Part shown: piece after piece, positions 37,960-47,491 of the stretch | Layout of the letters: each line of letters opens with the position of its first letter | How positions within the stretch are numbered: position 1 is the first letter of the stretch | NCBI RefSeq assembly: GCF_018614655.1 | Contig: NZ_JAGGOG010000003.1 | Location: 310,001 to 374,000, forward strand | Source of the DNA: Pseudomonas fluorescens | Lineage (GTDB): Bacteria > Pseudomonadota > Gammaproteobacteria > Pseudomonadales > Pseudomonadaceae | Length of the DNA stretch: 64,000 nucleotides | Direction: 5' to 3' | Translations under genes and position numbers: made by a program | The notes under the pieces: model-generated | The model's input: only the letters and a program-made list of their open reading frames with translations | Database searches by the model: none | What the model was told of the DNA's origin: nothing

Positions 37960-37984
37960 AAGCCGGCCACAAGCCGGCTTTTTA
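37960..37984 (+). terminator. Rho-independent terminator
   Basis: AAGCCGGC (37960-37967), 5-base loop, GCCGGCTT (37973-37980), then a run of five T. It probably ends the S24-regulator transcript, including the candidate small protein. Confidence 0.85.
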
Positions 37985-38114
37985 ATACCCGGAAAAAACC
38001 GCCCTCTCCCACTCCCCTCCAAAGAGCAGAGCAAGGCTGACTTTTCACCGCTACACGAAAGGCAGCCATATACAGGTCAACCGCTCCTACATTTTGATTT
38101 GGGAAAGTGCTTGT

Positions 38115-39500
38115 CTAGCCAAGAACCTCGCTGGCCACCTGATCAATCGCCCCCTTGGTGATATCAACCATCAAGTCCGCTTCTTCCTCCGTCAGCACCA
38201 GCGGTGGGGCGAAACCCAGTATGTCGCCGTGGGGCATTGCACGGGCGATCATGCCCCGCTCCAGGCAGGCAGCGGAAACTTTGGGGCCGACTTTCAGCGC
38301 AGCATCAAACGGTGTGCGCTGTTCGCGGTCGGCCATGAACTCGACAGCGGCGAGCATGCCGTCTCCGCGCACTTCACCGACTAACGGGTGGCCTTCGAGA
38401 GCTTCCCGCAGGCGGCGGTTAAGGTAGCTGCCAACTTTATCGGCATTGGCGGTGAGGTTTTCGCGCTCCAGGATGTCAAGGTTCGCCAAGGCGGCAGCCG
38501 CACAGATCGGGTGGCCGGAGTAGGTCCAGCCGTGACCCATAGCGCCTTCAGCCTCAGAAGCTTTTTCAATCACGCTCCAGACTTTTTCGCCAATGATCAC
38601 GGCCGACAAGGGCGCATAGGCGCTGGTCAGGCCTTTGGCGGTGGTGATCAGGTCGGGGCGCATGCCGTAGCGCTGGCTGCCCATTTTTGAACCCAGGCGG
38701 CCGAACGCGCAGACCACTTCGTCGGCAATCAATAGCACGTCGTATTTAGTGAGCACGGCCTGGATCGCGGCCCAGTAGCCCGTCGGAGGAACAATGATGC
38801 CGCCAGTGCCCATCAGCGGTTCGCCGATGAAAGCAGCGACGGTGTCGGGGCCCTCGGCGAGGATCATTTTTTCCAGTTCATCAGCGCAGTAGCGCACGAA
38901 TGTCGCTTCGTCCATGCCGGCAGGCGCCTTGCGGTACCAGTGCGGGCAGACGGTGTGCAAGATGCCTTGTTCCGGCAGGTCGAAGTGCTGATGGAAAGCG
39001 GCCAACCCCGTGAGGCTGCCGGTCATGATTCCTGAGCCGTGGTAGCCACGGTCGCGGGAGATGATTTTCTTCTTCTGCGGGCGGCCCAGGACGTTGTTGT
39101 AGTAACGCACCAGTTTGATCTGGGTTTCGTTGGCGTCGGAGCCGGACAACCCGTAGTAGACCTTTTTCATGCCTTCGGGCGCCCAGTCCATGATGCGGCT
39201 GGACAGTTCGATGATGGCCTCGCTCGAGTGGCCGACATAGGTGTGGTAGTAGGCCAGTTCTTTGGCTTGTTTGTAGATGGCCTCGGCGACTTCGGTGCGG
39301 CCGTAGCCGATGTTGACGCAATACAGGCCGGCGAAGGCGTCGATGAATTCGCGGCCTTCGTGGTCACGGATGCGGATGCCGGAGGCACTTTTGATGATGC
39401 GTCCCTTGAGTGCGCCACTGGCATGCTCATGGGCGTGGGTCGAGGGGTGCATGAAGTGTGCGCGGTCTTGTTCGAACAGGGTTTCGAGGGCGTGGCTCAT
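38115..39500 (-). CDS. doeD: L-2,4-diaminobutyrate transaminase (ectoine degradation)
   Basis: A 461-residue class III aminotransferase. Features are SGSDANETQIKLVRYY, ISRDRGYHGSGIMTGSLTG, the PLP-Asp in LIADEVVCAFGRLG and the PLP-Lys in LITTAKGLTSAYAPLS. By family alone it could act on several omega-amino acids. The neighbours doeA, doeB and doeC indicate DoeD, which converts L-2,4-diaminobutyrate to aspartate semialdehyde. It is the last gene of the minus-strand catabolic run, 11 bases after doeC. Confidence 0.85.
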   Translation of the reverse strand: MSHALETLFEQDRAHFMHPSTHAHEHASGALKGRIIKSASGIRIRDHEGREFIDAFAGLYCVNIGYGRTEVAEAIYKQAKELAYYHTYVGHSSEAIIELSSRIMDWAPEGMKKVYYGLSGSDANETQIKLVRYYNNVLGRPQKKKIISRDRGYHGSGIMTGSLTGLAAFHQHFDLPEQGILHTVCPHWYRKAPAGMDEATFVRYCADELEKMILAEGPDTVAAFIGEPLMGTGGIIVPPTGYWAAIQAVLTKYDVLLIADEVVCAFGRLGSKMGSQRYGMRPDLITTAKGLTSAYAPLSAVIIGEKVWSVIEKASEAEGAMGHGWTYSGHPICAAAALANLDILERENLTANADKVGSYLNRRLREALEGHPLVGEVRGDGMLAAVEFMADREQRTPFDAALKVGPKVSAACLERGMIARAMPHGDILGFAPPLVLTEEEADLMVDITKGAIDQVASEVLG

Positions 39501-39511
39501 GGCGGATCTCC

Positions 39512-40984
39512 TTAGAACTGGCCTTGGTGGTGCAGGCAAAAGTATTTGGTTTCGACAAAGGCTTCGAAGCCTTCGGTGCCGCCTTCACGGCCCAGACCGG
39601 AGGCTTTCATGCCACCGAAGGGGATCGGGTGCCCCGTGAATTTGACGCCGTTGACAGCCACCATCGCGTGGTCGAGTCGGCGGATCAGCGGGTAAATCAG
39701 ATCCAGGCGATTGGAACAAATATAGGCAGCCAGGCCGTATTCGGTGTCGTTGGCCAGTTCGATGGCCTGCTCCAGGGTGTCGAACGGCATGACGCCAGCG
39801 ATGGGGGCAAAGTTTTCTTCGCGGTAGATGCGCATCTGTGGCGTGACGTCGGCCAGCACGGTGGGCTGGTAGAACAGCCCACCCAGAGCGTGAGCTTCAC
39901 CGCCCACCAAGCGTTGGGCGCCCAGATGCAGCGCGTCGGCCACACGCTCGGCGGTCGCGTCGAAGGCCGCCTGGTGCATCAGCGGGCCAACATCGACGTC
40001 TTGTTCTTGCCCGCCCAGCAACGCCGGCCCGACCCGCAGGTCACGTACCGCGGCGGCAAAACGGCTGAGGAAAGCCGGGTAGATCGAACGGTCAACCAGA
40101 ATTCGGTTGGCGGCGCAGCAGTCCTGGCCGGAGGTCTGGAACTTGGCCTGCACGGCGACGCTCACCGCCAGTTCCAGGTCGGCATCGGCACAAACAATGA
40201 AGGGCGCATTGCCGCCCAGTTCCAAGGCGACCTTTTTCACGTCCTGGGCCGCCGCTTGCAGCACCAGCTTGCCGACACGTGTGGAGCCCGTAAAGCTGAC
40301 GGAGCGCACGCGGATGTCCTGAACCAGGGTTTGCATGGTCATCTGCGGCTCGCCCAACACCACATTGAAAACCCCGGCCGGAAAACCTGCCTCTTCGGCC
40401 AGTTGGGCCAAGGCCAGGGCGGAATACGGGGTTTCATGGGCCGGTTTGATCACCACGGTGCAACCGGCAGCCAGCGCAGCAGCGGCTTTGCGGGTGATCA
40501 TCGCTGAAGGGAAATTCCACGGCGTCAGCAGCGCGCAGACGCCGACCGGTTCCTTGAGCGTGCCCAGGTGCGCGCCGGGGATGTGGCTGGGAATGTTCTG
40601 CCCGTAGAGACGCCGGGCTTCTTCGGCGAACCAGGGGATAAAGCTGGCCGCATAGGCGATTTCGCCACGGGCCTCGGCCAGGGATTTGCCTTGCTCTTGG
40701 CTGAGGATGCGGGCCAGGTCTTCTTGGTGCTCGAGAATCAGCGTTGCCCAGCGTCGCAGGATCGTGGCGCGGGCATCGAGGCTGTGTTGGCGCCAACGGG
40801 CAAAGGCGCGGTGCGCGGCGTCGACTGCGGCGGTGATTTGCAGCGGGTCCAGCAGCGGTACGTGGCCGATCAGTTGCTGGTTGGCGGGGTTATGCACCGC
40901 GACACTATGGCCGCTGTCGCTGTGAACCCAATGACCGTCGACGTAGCACAGTGCTTTGAACAACAGGGGATGTTTGTATGTCAT
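39512..40984 (-). CDS. doeC: Aspartate-semialdehyde dehydrogenase (ectoine degradation)
   Basis: A 490-residue ALDH of the GabD group. Motifs are LLTPWNFPSAMITRKAAAALAAG, VSFTGSTRVGKL, the catalytic Glu in VALELGGNAPF and the Cys in QTSGQDCCAANRIL. In the ectoine pathway it oxidises aspartate semialdehyde to aspartate. The start at 40984 (MTYKHPLLFKALCYVDG) avoids a 55-residue unrelated extension. A CTAGGGCA motif shared with the eutB upstream region lies 35 bases before it. Confidence 0.85.
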   Translation of the reverse strand: MTYKHPLLFKALCYVDGHWVHSDSGHSVAVHNPANQQLIGHVPLLDPLQITAAVDAAHRAFARWRQHSLDARATILRRWATLILEHQEDLARILSQEQGKSLAEARGEIAYAASFIPWFAEEARRLYGQNIPSHIPGAHLGTLKEPVGVCALLTPWNFPSAMITRKAAAALAAGCTVVIKPAHETPYSALALAQLAEEAGFPAGVFNVVLGEPQMTMQTLVQDIRVRSVSFTGSTRVGKLVLQAAAQDVKKVALELGGNAPFIVCADADLELAVSVAVQAKFQTSGQDCCAANRILVDRSIYPAFLSRFAAAVRDLRVGPALLGGQEQDVDVGPLMHQAAFDATAERVADALHLGAQRLVGGEAHALGGLFYQPTVLADVTPQMRIYREENFAPIAGVMPFDTLEQAIELANDTEYGLAAYICSNRLDLIYPLIRRLDHAMVAVNGVKFTGHPIPFGGMKASGLGREGGTEGFEAFVETKYFCLHHQGQF

Positions 40985-41018
40985 GGCTCGCGCTCCAAAC
41001 CTTTGGCGTGGAACCATG

Positions 41019-41026
41019 CTAGGGCA
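41019..41026. promoter_or_regulatory. Candidate EnuR operator core, doeC
   Basis: CTAGGGCA, identical to the core of the site at 45993-46008. The flanks do not match. It is 35 bases upstream of doeC. Confidence 0.3.
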
Positions 41027-41152
41027 GGCAGACTGCAGTAATTTGGGGTTTGGCGGGGTGTGGCAGGTGGTTTTTCCTGAATGGCTGCGGTTAATCGGCG
41101 GTTTTTGCGGTGCGAAACCAATACCGGATTCAAGCCCGCAGAGAATCAAACA

Positions 41153-41180
41153 GGTAGGCGCGGGCTTGCTCGCGAAGGCG
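41153..41180. repeat. Single REP sequence
   Basis: GCGCGGGCTTGCTCGCGAAG core, the same REP type as in the 3191-3294 pair, in the 208-base gap between doeX and doeC. This is the half-element form without a mirrored partner. Confidence 0.6.
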
Positions 41181-41192
41181 CATGTCCGTCAC

Positions 41193-41675
41193 CTAACGTG
41201 TCGCTTGCATGACCTCGGCCGGCAAGGCCCCTGCCGTCTTAATGGTCTTGGTGACGATGTAGGTGAAATAGCGCTCGATGCCCAGATCGTCCAGCAGCAG
41301 TTGGTCGATGAAGCGCTGGTAGTGATCAATATCCGGGGCCTGGATCATGGCCATGTAATCAACCCCCCCGCCGGTGGCATAGCAGAAGGCAACTTCAATA
41401 GCCTCGCCCATGCGCTGCTCGAAACGCCGCATGTCCTGGGCCGTGTGGCGAGCCAGGGTGATTTCCACCAGTACTTGCTGGCTTTTGAACACGGCGTTCC
41501 AGTCGACCTGGGCACGGTAGCCTTTGATCAGGCCCAGCGCCTCCAGTTTGCGCACGCGCTCCCAGGCCGGGGTCACCGACAGGTTGATGGCCTCGGCCAG
41601 GCTCGACTTGGTGATGCGCCCATCCTCAGAAAGGATGCGCAGGATTTTCAGGTCATAGCGGTCGAGTTTGTGCAT
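41193..41675 (-). CDS. doeX: Lrp/AsnC-type regulator of ectoine genes
   Basis: A 160-residue feast/famine regulator. An N-terminal winged HTH (LDRYDLKILRILSEDGRITKSSLAEAINLSVTPAWERVRKLE) is followed by an Asp-tRNA-like RAM domain (VLVEITLARHTAQDMRRFEQRM and DYMAMIQAPDIDHYQRFID). DoeX in Halomonas lies with doeAB and binds the doe promoter. Here it sits between doeB and doeC in the same direction. Confidence 0.85.
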   Translation of the reverse strand: MHKLDRYDLKILRILSEDGRITKSSLAEAINLSVTPAWERVRKLEALGLIKGYRAQVDWNAVFKSQQVLVEITLARHTAQDMRRFEQRMGEAIEVAFCYATGGGVDYMAMIQAPDIDHYQRFIDQLLLDDLGIERYFTYIVTKTIKTAGALPAEVMQATR

Positions 41676-41703
41676 GGCCGTGGGTCTCCAGAACGATTAC
41701 GTT

Positions 41704-42705
41704 TCAGGTCAGCACTTCGGCGATAACCGCCACCGTATCCCCTCGCTGTACCAACCCCGGGAAATGCCGTGCAGCCAATAAACCACCGCGCGCCGCGCGG
41801 TACTCCACCGGCGCGACACCGCTGCGGGTGGCGTCATACACCCGAGCGATCACCTCGCCCCGGGTTACGATGTCGCCCAGGTCCCGGCACATCTCCAGCA
41901 AGCCGTCGTGCTCACTGGCGATAAAACAATTGGCATCGGGCATATCGAGCATCGTGGATTCCCGGTGCTCGACCTCACCCTGAAGAATTCCGGCATGTAC
42001 CAACAGGTTACGCACGCCGCGCTCTGCAATCGCCACGCTGTGCGCCGTGGACGAGCCACCGCCACCCAGTTCGGTCGTCACAAAAACCTTGCCCTGGTTC
42101 TCGGCGGCGGTGTCGTACATCGCGCCGGCATCCAGTTCCAGCATGCGCATGCTGTAGGGCGCATTGAAGGCGCGCATGCCGGCTTCGCATTGGGCCTGCT
42201 GCTGTTTATCGGGCAGCACGTGGCAGGCGGCGAACGGCAGGAAATCCAGGGTGCGGCCACCCGAGTGAATGTCCAGCACGATATCGGCCAGCGGCAACAA
42301 TGTACGGGTGAAATAGTCGGCGATTTTTTCGGTCACGGTGCCGTCCGGCTTGCCGGGAAAGCTGCGATTGAGATTGCCTTTATCGATAGGTGAAGTACGC
42401 CGCCCGGCATGAAAGGCCGGGGTGTTCATGAACGGCACAATGATCAGCCGGCCACTGACGTCAGCCGCGCTCAAGCCTTGGGCCAATTTGCTCAGGGCGA
42501 CTGGGCCTTCATATTCATCACCGTGGTTACCGCCGGTGAGTAGCGCGGTCGGCCCCCGGCCACGCTGGATCACGGTGACGGGAATCATCACCGCGCCCCA
42601 GGCCGAATCGTCCCGGGAATAAGGCAGTTTGAAAAAACCGTGCTGCACGCCGTCGCGACTGAAATCCACGGTGGCGCTGATCGGGTTGTCAGGCAGGTCG
42701 CTCAT
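41704..42705 (-). CDS. doeB: N-alpha-acetyl-L-2,4-diaminobutyrate deacetylase
   Basis: A 333-residue zinc hydrolase of the succinylglutamate desuccinylase/aspartoacylase family. The metal ligands are in LTGGNHGDEYEG (His, Glu) and DIVLDIHSGG (His). DoeB removes acetate from N-alpha-ADABA, the ring-opened product of ectoine. It follows doeA with only 3 bases between them. Confidence 0.9.
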   Translation of the reverse strand: MSDLPDNPISATVDFSRDGVQHGFFKLPYSRDDSAWGAVMIPVTVIQRGRGPTALLTGGNHGDEYEGPVALSKLAQGLSAADVSGRLIIVPFMNTPAFHAGRRTSPIDKGNLNRSFPGKPDGTVTEKIADYFTRTLLPLADIVLDIHSGGRTLDFLPFAACHVLPDKQQQAQCEAGMRAFNAPYSMRMLELDAGAMYDTAAENQGKVFVTTELGGGGSSTAHSVAIAERGVRNLLVHAGILQGEVEHRESTMLDMPDANCFIASEHDGLLEMCRDLGDIVTRGEVIARVYDATRSGVAPVEYRAARGGLLAARHFPGLVQRGDTVAVIAEVLT

Positions 42706-42708
42706 GGT

Positions 42709-43899
42709 TCAATCCTTGACGAACAGTTGGCGTGGCACGTTGCACAGCGTCTCGACGCCGGTCTCGGTGATCAGGATACTTTCGGTGATTTCCAGACCCC
42801 AATCGTCCATCCACAACCCCGGCATGAAGTGAAAGGTCATGCCCGGCTGCAACACACTGGTGTCGCCAGGGCGCAGGCTCATGGTGCGCTCGCCCCAATC
42901 CGGTGGATAACTGATGCCGATCGGGTAACCGCAACGGCTGTCCTTGTGGATGCCGAACTTCTCCAGCACCTTGAAAAACGCCACGGCGATGTCGCCGGTG
43001 GTGTTGCCCGGCTTCGCGGCATCAAGGCCGGCGGCAATACCTTCGACCACGGCTTTTTCGCCTTCGATAAAGTGCTGTGGCGGCTTGCCCAGGTAGATCG
43101 TGCGCGACAATGGGCAGTGATAACGTTTGTAGCAACCGGCAATTTCGAAGAAGGTACCGGCGCCTTTTTCGAACGGCGTATCGTCCCAGGTCAGGTGGGG
43201 CGCGCTGGCGTCGGCGCCGGTGGGCAACAGCGGCACGATAGCCGGGTAATCACCACCGTGGCCATCGGCACCGAGAATGCCGCTGCTGTAGATTTCGGCC
43301 ACCAGTTCGTTTTTGCGCATGCCCGGTTCGATGCGCTCGAGGATGCGCCCGTGCATGTTTTCGACAATGCGCGCGGCGATGCGCATGTAGGCAATTTCCT
43401 GAGGGGACTTGATCGCCCGCTGCCAGTTCACCAGCCCCGCCGCGTCGAGCAAGGTGGCGTGCGGCAGGTGTTTTTGCAGCGACAGGTAGGCGGCGGCGCT
43501 GAAGTAGTAATTGTCCATTTCCACGCCGATATTCAGCGTGTCCCAGCCTCGAGCACTGATGACTTCCCGCGACAGATAGTCCATGGGGTGACGCTCACGG
43601 GACTGCACGTAGATGTCCGGGTAGCCGACGATGTTCTCGTGCTGCATAAACACCGTGCGCTTGGCACCGTTGGCGTCCTGGCCGCGTCCGAACCACACCG
43701 GTTCGCCGTCGAGGGCCAGTAACACACACTGGTGCACATAGAACGACCAACCATCGTAGCCCGTCAGCCAGGCCATGTTGGACGGGTCAGTGACCACCAG
43801 CAGCTCAATGCCCTGCCCTTGCATGGCCCGCCGGACCTTGGCCAGGCGCTGGGCGTATTCCGCTCGCTCGAACGGTAGATTGACGACTATCTGAGACAT
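42709..43899 (-). CDS. doeA: Ectoine hydrolase
   Basis: A 396-residue protein of the M24 (creatinase/aminopeptidase P) family: an N-terminal creatinase domain (MAWLTGYDGWSFYVHQCVLL) and a pita-bread domain. Ectoine hydrolase opens the ectoine ring. The family in this context is diagnostic of ectoine degradation. The ATG at 43899 is preferred because AGAGGG is 8 bases upstream. An ATG two codons earlier is too near it. Confidence 0.9.
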   Translation of the reverse strand: MSQIVVNLPFERAEYAQRLAKVRRAMQGQGIELLVVTDPSNMAWLTGYDGWSFYVHQCVLLALDGEPVWFGRGQDANGAKRTVFMQHENIVGYPDIYVQSRERHPMDYLSREVISARGWDTLNIGVEMDNYYFSAAAYLSLQKHLPHATLLDAAGLVNWQRAIKSPQEIAYMRIAARIVENMHGRILERIEPGMRKNELVAEIYSSGILGADGHGGDYPAIVPLLPTGADASAPHLTWDDTPFEKGAGTFFEIAGCYKRYHCPLSRTIYLGKPPQHFIEGEKAVVEGIAAGLDAAKPGNTTGDIAVAFFKVLEKFGIHKDSRCGYPIGISYPPDWGERTMSLRPGDTSVLQPGMTFHFMPGLWMDDWGLEITESILITETGVETLCNVPRQLFVKD

Positions 43900-43938
43900 G
43901 CACATGCCCTCTGATCAATAACGCACGGATGAAGTGAA

Positions 43939-44931
43939 TCAGCTGGAAAACTGAAAACCCTTGCCGGCCGAACACGCACGCTCGAACGCCAGGTTGGCCA
44001 TAGCCGTGTCCTGGGCGCCGGTGCCGGTCAGGTCGCACAGGGTAATTTGCGCAGCATCGCTACGGCCGGGACGCTGGCCTGCCAGTACCTGGCCCAGTTC
44101 CGCCAGGCGCGATTCGTCGAGCGCAATACCAGCCACCAAGGCGTGGTGCAGCTCGCCGAGAATGCGGGTCTGGCTCAAGCGATCCGCCACATAACGGTCG
44201 ACCCTGGCCAGGGCCTGGGGGGCGATCTCGTTTTTGTGTTCGGCATCGGAACCCATGGCGGTGATATGCAGCCCGGGGTGCAAGTGGCGGGCCTGGATCA
44301 AGGGCTCGCGGCTGGGGGTACAAGTGATGGCGATGTCCACGTCGGCCAGGGCCTCGTCGATGCTCGCGCATGCAATGACCACCAGGCCGCTGCTACGTAA
44401 CAGATCGGCGCAAAAGTCCTGCGCCTTGGTGCTGTCCCGTGCCCACACGCGAACCTGTTCAATCGGTCGCACCAGGCGCAGCGCCTGCAATTGCAACGCC
44501 GCCTGCTCACCGGCGCCAATCAGCGCCACGCTGCGACTGTCGGGCCGCGATAATAAACGCGCCGCTACCGCACCGGCAGCAGCCGTACGCACGGCCGTCA
44601 GGTAACCGTTATCCAGCAACAGCGCCTCCAGCAAGCCGGTGCGGGCCGACAACAGCATCATCATGCCGTTAAGGCTCGGCAGGCCGAGTGCGGGATTGTC
44701 GAAAAACCCTGGGCTCACCTTGATCGCAAACCGCGCGAGACCCGGCAGGTACGCCGTCTTCACGTCCACTTCACCGTTATGCTCAGGGATATCCAGGCGC
44801 AGAATGGGCGGCATCGCGACGGCCGCCGTGGCCAGCAGCACGAAAGCCTGTTCGATGGCTTCAATACTGGGTAAGTCCAGGGCCACGCAGGCGCGCAGAT
44901 CGGCTTCGTTCAACAGCGTGACTTGACTCAT
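43939..44931 (-). CDS. eutC: Ectoine utilisation protein EutC (cyclodeaminase family)
   Basis: A 330-residue member of the ornithine cyclodeaminase/mu-crystallin family, with VDVKTAYLP, FAIKVSPGFF, the NAD fold SVALIGAGEQAALQLQAL and HITAMGSDAEHKNEI. Ectoine EutC works in the conversion of 5-hydroxyectoine to ectoine. The name duplicates that of the unrelated ethanolamine ammonia-lyase subunit at 32974. It lies between eutB and doeA. Confidence 0.85.
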   Translation of the reverse strand: MSQVTLLNEADLRACVALDLPSIEAIEQAFVLLATAAVAMPPILRLDIPEHNGEVDVKTAYLPGLARFAIKVSPGFFDNPALGLPSLNGMMMLLSARTGLLEALLLDNGYLTAVRTAAAGAVAARLLSRPDSRSVALIGAGEQAALQLQALRLVRPIEQVRVWARDSTKAQDFCADLLRSSGLVVIACASIDEALADVDIAITCTPSREPLIQARHLHPGLHITAMGSDAEHKNEIAPQALARVDRYVADRLSQTRILGELHHALVAGIALDESRLAELGQVLAGQRPGRSDAAQITLCDLTGTGAQDTAMANLAFERACSAGKGFQFSS

Positions 44932-44964
44932 CAACAGGGCGCTCCCATTCGTTATTGTTGTGAT

Positions 44965-45936
44965 TTACGCATCCAGGCCATTGAGCACGCGCAGGTGTTG
45001 ATCGCTATCAACGTTGCGACCACTGACCACCACCACGATCGGCCCACGGGCTTCGATCAAGCCATCGAGCAACGCGGCGATACCCACCACCGCCGCGCCT
45101 TCCAGTACCAGTCGCTCATGGTGATAGGCGTGGCGCAGGGCGTTGGCGATGGAGGCTTCGCTGAGCAAGTGCAGGTGATCGCAAAGATCGCGGGTCATGC
45201 TGAAGGTGTAGCGATTGTCCAGGCCGATGCCGCCCCCCAGGGAGTCGGCGAGGGTCGTCCGCTCTTCGACTTCCACTGGATGACCGGCCGCAAGGCTGGC
45301 CTGCATGGCTGCACCCCGCTGCATACTGATAGCGTGGGTGACGACCTGCGGGCTGGCGCTTTTGATCGCCAGCGCGACGCCGGCGAACAACCCGCCGCCG
45401 GATAACGGCACAAGGACTTGCGCCACATCGGGCTGTTGTTCAAGGATTTCCAGGCCCAGGGTGCCCTGCCCGGCAATGATCGCCGGGTGATCGAACGGTG
45501 GCAGCAGGGTCGCGCCTTGCTCACTGGCAATCCGCTCGGCTTCACGCTGGGCATCATCCTGAGAGTGGCCGACGATGCACACCTGAGCACCCAGCTCACG
45601 AATCGCCTGGACCTTGTTCGCCGGCACCAACTGCGACAAGCAAATGGTGGCCCTGACCCCTTGGCGGGACGCGGCGTAAGCCAGGGCGCGGCCGTGATTA
45701 CCCGTGGAGGCCGCCACCACGCCACGCGCCTTTTGCTCGGTATCCAGTTGCGCCACGGCGTTGCTCGCACCGCGTAATTTGAAGCTGCCAGTGATTTGCT
45801 GGGATTCAAGCTTGAGGTACACCGCCACGCCCATTCGTTGAGAAAGGCTCGGCGAATACTCCATGGCGGTACGTCGCACCTGCGATTCAATCCGCTGACG
45901 CGCGAGGTAAATATCGTTTAGCTGCAACCTTGGCAT
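44965..45936 (-). CDS. eutB: Ectoine utilisation protein EutB (threonine dehydratase-like)
   Basis: A 323-residue fold-type II PLP enzyme. The PLP-Lys is in QQITGSFKLRGASNAV, the Asn loop in ASTGNHGRALAYAA and the phosphate-binding loop in VPLSGGGLFAGVALA. It resembles serine/threonine dehydratases, and in ectoine clusters EutB acts on hydroxyectoine. First gene of the minus-strand run, with a candidate EnuR site 57-72 bases upstream. The start at 45936 (MPRLQLNDIYLARQRI) was chosen by family alignment. Confidence 0.83.
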   Translation of the reverse strand: MPRLQLNDIYLARQRIESQVRRTAMEYSPSLSQRMGVAVYLKLESQQITGSFKLRGASNAVAQLDTEQKARGVVAASTGNHGRALAYAASRQGVRATICLSQLVPANKVQAIRELGAQVCIVGHSQDDAQREAERIASEQGATLLPPFDHPAIIAGQGTLGLEILEQQPDVAQVLVPLSGGGLFAGVALAIKSASPQVVTHAISMQRGAAMQASLAAGHPVEVEERTTLADSLGGGIGLDNRYTFSMTRDLCDHLHLLSEASIANALRHAYHHERLVLEGAAVVGIAALLDGLIEARGPIVVVVSGRNVDSDQHLRVLNGLDA

Positions 45937-45992
45937 GACCGCTTCCCACAGGGATGTTGGGCGCAGTCTAAGAGGGCTGGATTGTCGCAATG

Positions 45993-46008
45993 AATGTACT
46001 AGGGCAAT
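45993..46008. promoter_or_regulatory. Candidate EnuR operator, eutB
   Basis: AATGTACTAGGGCAAT. Its reverse complement ATTGCCCTAGTACATT matches ATTGTCCTAGTGCAAT upstream of enuR at 13 of 16 positions. CTAG is rare in bacterial DNA. Confidence 0.5.
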
Positions 46009-46033
46009 TTAGCCGACAAACTTTTTTGTCCGG

Positions 46034-47428
46034 TCAAAAGTCATGAATTTGCGGGTATTGGCCGAATATCTCGCGCATGCCTATCAGCGCATTGCGCATT
46101 TCTTCATCGCTGCATTCGGCACCGACACACACACGCACGGCCCGGGGCCGCGGGGTGCCGCGCACGGTGAAGGGGTCGGGTGAGGTGACCGCAATATGTT
46201 TGTGGCGCAGCGCCCGCACCAGGCTGTCGAGCTCCCAATGGGACGGTATCCCGACCCAGGCGTTCAACGCATTAGGATGTCGACCCAGCAGGTATTCATC
46301 CAGGTATTCGCTGACCATCGCCTGGCGCCCGGCCAGCAGTTTGCGTTGCAGGGCCACCAGCGTGTCGGCGCGACCGTCGCGAATCCAGCGCGCCGCGATC
46401 TCCGACACCATGGGCGTCGCCATCCAGCTGTTGACCCGCAAGATGCTCTCGGTGCGCAGTGCCAGACGTTTGGGTACCACCAGGTAACCGATGCGCAAAC
46501 CGGTGAGCACTGACTTGGTCATGCTGGTGCAATAGAACGACAGCTCCGGCAGGTAATGACTGATAGGCGGGGCGCGCTGCTCATCCAGCAGCGGACCGTA
46601 TACATCGTCCTCGATAATGTGCACGCCGAAACGCCGGGCTATGTCGGCGATCTCGCGGCGACGGCTGTCGGGCATCAGACTGGTGGTCGGGTTATTCAGG
46701 TTCGGGGTGCAGACCAGTGCGGTGATCCGCTCATTGCTGCACATGTCCTCGAAATGCTCCGGGTCGATGCCATGGCGATCCGTCTCCAGTCCCTTGAGGG
46801 TAAAGCCCAGCACCTGGGAATTGCCAATTACGCCATGGTCGGTGAGCCCTTCACACAACACCACATCATCAGGGCCAGCCAGCGAGGCCAACGCCAGGAA
46901 GATGCCGTGGGCGGCGCCGTTGGTGATCAGAATGTCATCGCGCTCGACCCGTAGACCCTGGCGGCCGATCCAATGCATGGCCGCTTCGCGGTGGGACTCG
47001 AAACCGGCAATCGGACGAAAGGCATGAATCCATGGCTGGTCGTCTTCGGTGCTGAGCTCGCGACAGGTCTCGCGCCAGAATTGGTCGTGTTCACGGGTGT
47101 GCAGGATGCGCGTGATGGAAAAATCCACCAGTGCACGCTCGGGGCTATCGAGGATGTATGTCGCCACCCGGTCACTCATGCGCCGTGAGACAAAGCTGCC
47201 ACGCCCGACTTCGCACCGCACCAGGCCCTGACGCTCCAGCTCCTTGTAGGCATTGGTGACCGTTTGCACGCTGATGCCCATGGCATCGGCCACGTGCCGT
47301 TGCGGCGGCAGGCGTTGATCGTTGGCGAGCACGCCTTGCTCGATGTCGTCAGCAATCGCCTGGACCAGGATTTTGTATTTGGACTCACCGCTGCGGGCGA
47401 TGCTCAAGGCTGCTTTCCACGTATCCAT
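46034..47428 (-). CDS. enuR: MocR-type regulator of ectoine catabolism
   Basis: A 464-residue GntR/MocR regulator. A winged HTH (RLPPQRHVADAMGISVQTVTNAYKELERQG, GRGSFVSRR) is joined to a fold-type I aminotransferase-like domain with NLNNPTTSL, IIEDDVYGPLL and the PLP-Lys in YCTSMTKSVLTGLRIGYL. EnuR represses ectoine genes until it binds PLP-linked intermediates such as N-alpha-ADABA. It is divergent from ehuB and its own upstream region has a candidate operator. Confidence 0.87.
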   Translation of the reverse strand: MDTWKAALSIARSGESKYKILVQAIADDIEQGVLANDQRLPPQRHVADAMGISVQTVTNAYKELERQGLVRCEVGRGSFVSRRMSDRVATYILDSPERALVDFSITRILHTREHDQFWRETCRELSTEDDQPWIHAFRPIAGFESHREAAMHWIGRQGLRVERDDILITNGAAHGIFLALASLAGPDDVVLCEGLTDHGVIGNSQVLGFTLKGLETDRHGIDPEHFEDMCSNERITALVCTPNLNNPTTSLMPDSRRREIADIARRFGVHIIEDDVYGPLLDEQRAPPISHYLPELSFYCTSMTKSVLTGLRIGYLVVPKRLALRTESILRVNSWMATPMVSEIAARWIRDGRADTLVALQRKLLAGRQAMVSEYLDEYLLGRHPNALNAWVGIPSHWELDSLVRALRHKHIAVTSPDPFTVRGTPRPRAVRVCVGAECSDEEMRNALIGMREIFGQYPQIHDF

Positions 47429-47491
47429 CGGTGCTAATAACCCGCGTAAGTGCCAGTGCGGACAGCATCCCGCGAGAATCCGTACAAAGCA

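Noticed and set aside
36845..38114. A prophage or integrated element around the S24 repressor
   Set aside because: No integrase, structural gene, tRNA end or direct-repeat attachment site was found. Only the repressor, a tiny frame and a terminator are seen.
43939..45936. Naming these genes ethanolamine ammonia-lyase because of the symbols eutB and eutC
   Set aside because: The folds are a PLP dehydratase and a cyclodeaminase within an ectoine cluster. The true ethanolamine lyase is at 31568-33804.
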